Of a stretch of DNA of 64,000 nucleotides, positions 62,762 through 64,000 are shown in pieces. Under the pieces are notes generated by a model. The model made no database searches, was not told the origin of the DNA, and worked only from the letters and a program-made list of their open reading frames with translations. The position numbers and the translations under genes are program-made. How positions within the stretch are numbered: position 1 is the first letter of the stretch; each line of letters opens with the position of its first letter. The stretch covers positions 124,001 to 188,000 of the forward strand of contig NC_018015.1 of the NCBI RefSeq assembly GCF_000265525.1. Direction: 5' to 3'. Source of the stretch: Thermococcus cleftensis (lineage in GTDB: Archaea; Methanobacteriota_B; Thermococci; Thermococcales; Thermococcaceae).

Positions 62762-63448
62762 ATGCCGGCGAGAGTAGTGGGTGAGGAAAAGGTCAAGATC
62801 AAGAAGTCCTTCGTCAAGCCCTGGATGGGGGTTAAGTACCTCTTCAAGAGGCCCGTCACTATAAAGATACCCTTCGAGAAGATAGACGCCGCACCAAAGT
62901 ACAGGGGCTTTCACACCCTGGACTGGAAGAAGTGCGTTGGCTGTAACTTCTGCGGCCAGATATGCCCGGCAAGGGCAATAGAGATGACCTGGCTCGAAGT
63001 GGACGGAAAGATGGAGAAGAGGCCACACCCGAAGGTGGACTACGGCCGCTGTACCTTCTGCCAGTTCTGTGTTGACGTCTGTCCCACAGGGGCGCTCGGA
63101 TTCAGTGAGAACTACATACTCACGACGGACGGAACGGAGGACGCGCTGGAACTCTTCGACTGGGTGCCCATTCACCCGGACAAGGTCAGGGAGCTCAACG
63201 AGAAGTTTGGGGACTACTACTTCCCGGTCGTCAAGATCGAGAGGCTCGAGGACGACACCTACCGCTACCACCTCCGCGATGGTGACGTGATTGAGTTCAA
63301 GATACTCGGCTACGGCATAAGACCTCCCAAGAAGCCGGCGGCAAAGCCTTCACAGAAGTCGGTAGAGAAGAAAGAGGCCTCCACATCGGCGAAGAAGGAA
63401 GAGAAACCCGCCGGAAAGGCTGAGGCTAAATCTGGGGAGAAGAAGTGA
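62762..63448 (+). CDS. mbsN: Mbs subunit N (NuoI-like ferredoxin subunit)
   Basis: A 228-residue NuoI-like subunit with two [4Fe-4S] motifs, CVGCNFCGQICP and CTFCQFCVDVCP, the entry point for electrons from ferredoxin. The last about 45 residues are Lys/Glu/Ala-rich and probably disordered. AGGTGATGGCA precedes ATG 62762; GTG 62753 and ATG 62756 are alternatives. It is the last gene of the operon, followed by a T-rich terminator. Confidence 0.93.
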   Translation: MPARVVGEEKVKIKKSFVKPWMGVKYLFKRPVTIKIPFEKIDAAPKYRGFHTLDWKKCVGCNFCGQICPARAIEMTWLEVDGKMEKRPHPKVDYGRCTFCQFCVDVCPTGALGFSENYILTTDGTEDALELFDWVPIHPDKVRELNEKFGDYYFPVVKIERLEDDTYRYHLRDGDVIEFKILGYGIRPPKKPAAKPSQKSVEKKEASTSAKKEEKPAGKAEAKSGEKK

Positions 63449-63468
63449 TCTTCTTCTTTTCTTTTGAT
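63449..63468 (+). terminator. T-rich terminator of the Mbs operon
   Basis: The pyrimidine run with several T clusters (TTCTTC, TTTTC, TTTTG) directly after the mbsN stop fits the U-tract termination of archaeal RNA polymerase. No hairpin is required or seen. Confidence 0.45.
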
Positions 63469-63546
63469 CCCTTAGGTTTTCAGAAGCCCCTATGCTGGCG
63501 TAACCTTTTAAAGTGTTAAAGTCCAACAACCCATCGGGGTGATTCC

Positions 63547-64000
63547 GTGACAGTGAACATTAAGAGCGAAAAGAACTACGGATTGATAGGTTCAGTCCTT
63601 GTGATAGTCGGTGGGTTTCTGGGCATAATACCCTACATCGGGATAATAATGAGCACGGTTTCCCTCATTGGGCAGATTCTCATACTCCTCTCCCTCAAGG
63701 GAATAGGTGAAAAGCTCGGGGACGACAGGCCCTTTAAGTACTACCTTTATTCAGTCGTCTCGGGTATAGCAGGCGCCATCATCGCGATAGTCTTCATGGC
63801 CATTGGAATCCTCTCAATCCCGGCCTTCATCGATGAGGCCGACTCAATTTCCACCGTTGGAATAGCCTTCCTGGGCATCGGCGTCCTTGTCCTGCTGGCC
63901 GCGGCGATAGTTGGCATCTACTATGCCATCAAGACCTGGCGCACGATGTACGGGCTGACCGGCGTCGAGGAGTTCGATAAGACCGCGACGTGGATGCTGT
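63547..64000 (+). CDS. DUF996 membrane protein (5' part)
   Basis: The window ends inside this gene; about 151 codons are visible. The product has four or five helices: YGLIGSVLVIVGGFLGIIPY and IGIIMSTVSLIGQILIL, then LKGIGEKLGDDRPFKYYLYSVVSGIAGAI-type segments and TVGIAFLGIGVLVLLAAAIVG, the DUF996 pattern of small archaeal membrane proteins of unknown role. GGTGATTCC precedes GTG 63547 and CCTTTTAAAG lies at about 63504-63513. The C-terminus is not seen. Confidence 0.75.
   Translation, partial: MTVNIKSEKNYGLIGSVLVIVGGFLGIIPYIGIIMSTVSLIGQILILLSLKGIGEKLGDDRPFKYYLYSVVSGIAGAIIAIVFMAIGILSIPAFIDEADSISTVGIAFLGIGVLVLLAAAIVGIYYAIKTWRTMYGLTGVEEFDKTATWML

Overview
The window is a gene-dense stretch of a hyperthermophilic archaeal chromosome, almost certainly a GC-rich Thermococcus. 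This rests on an operon for the cytosolic NAD(P)-linked [NiFe]-hydrogenase (hydBGDA), a 13-gene membrane-bound sulfane reductase (Mbs/Mbx) operon, archaeal-type ribosomal, KEOPS and GAN genes, archaeal Lon, TATA boxes about 25 bases before starts, GGTGAT/GGAGGTG ribosome sites, and RNAs with kink-turn guide architecture. I see no CRISPR array, no insertion sequence and no replication origin.

Layout. 1-10.9 kb: the tail of a probable riboflavin kinase, small membrane and PRC-barrel genes, a TrkA-N/DHH phosphoesterase, two related DUF2226-type proteins, an EamA transporter, a CBS regulator, a surface protein and a lipoprotein with a duplicated substrate-binding domain. Two guide RNAs lie here: a box C/D RNA (minus strand, about 4.2 kb) and a multi-hairpin H/ACA RNA (5.28-5.43 kb). 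11-16.3 kb: soluble hydrogenase I, a vapBC pair and the hydrogenase maturation protease. 16.3-20.8 kb (minus): sufB-sufC and lonB. 20.9-24.8 kb: DUF2666, RidA, JAMM protease, ArsR- and Lrp-type regulators, MazG, a DUF92 protein and two more box C/D RNAs. 24.8-29.9 kb (minus): a THUMP/SPOUT protein, the rpsO-gan-pcc1-rps3ae information-processing operon, a stand-alone LAGLIDADG endonuclease and initiator tRNA-Met. 30-34.4 kb: mevalonate-pathway aconitase X, a site-2 protease, a regulator and two tiny pilin-like proteins. 34.4-40.4 kb (minus): large membrane glycosyltransferase-like proteins in AT-rich DNA, one of them frameshifted. 40.5-53.4 kb: HEAT protein, BofA-like protein, aRF1, ArgRS, lipoate-ligase C domain, SpoIIM, nucleotide-sugar genes (wecC-wecB, DUF354), three tandem paralogous secreted proteins, a radical SAM protein and an ACT-domain regulator. 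53.5-63.5 kb: the Mbs operon, then the start of a DUF996 gene.

How it works together. Soluble hydrogenase exchanges electrons between H2 and NAD(P)H, and its maturation protease lies just downstream. Mbs couples ferredoxin oxidation to sulfane-sulfur reduction and ion pumping. The Mbs promoter is bracketed by two exact GTTn3AAC sites, one just downstream of TATA, which is the architecture expected for SurR repression. The hydrogenase promoter has only a near-match upstream of TATA. The most interesting less-described items are the four guide RNAs, the secreted paralog triplet, the tandem modules of the DUF2226 pair, an overlapping upstream ORF before hydB, a possible leaderless leader peptide before the ACT regulator, and the endonuclease gene that runs through the rpsO promoter into its coding sequence.
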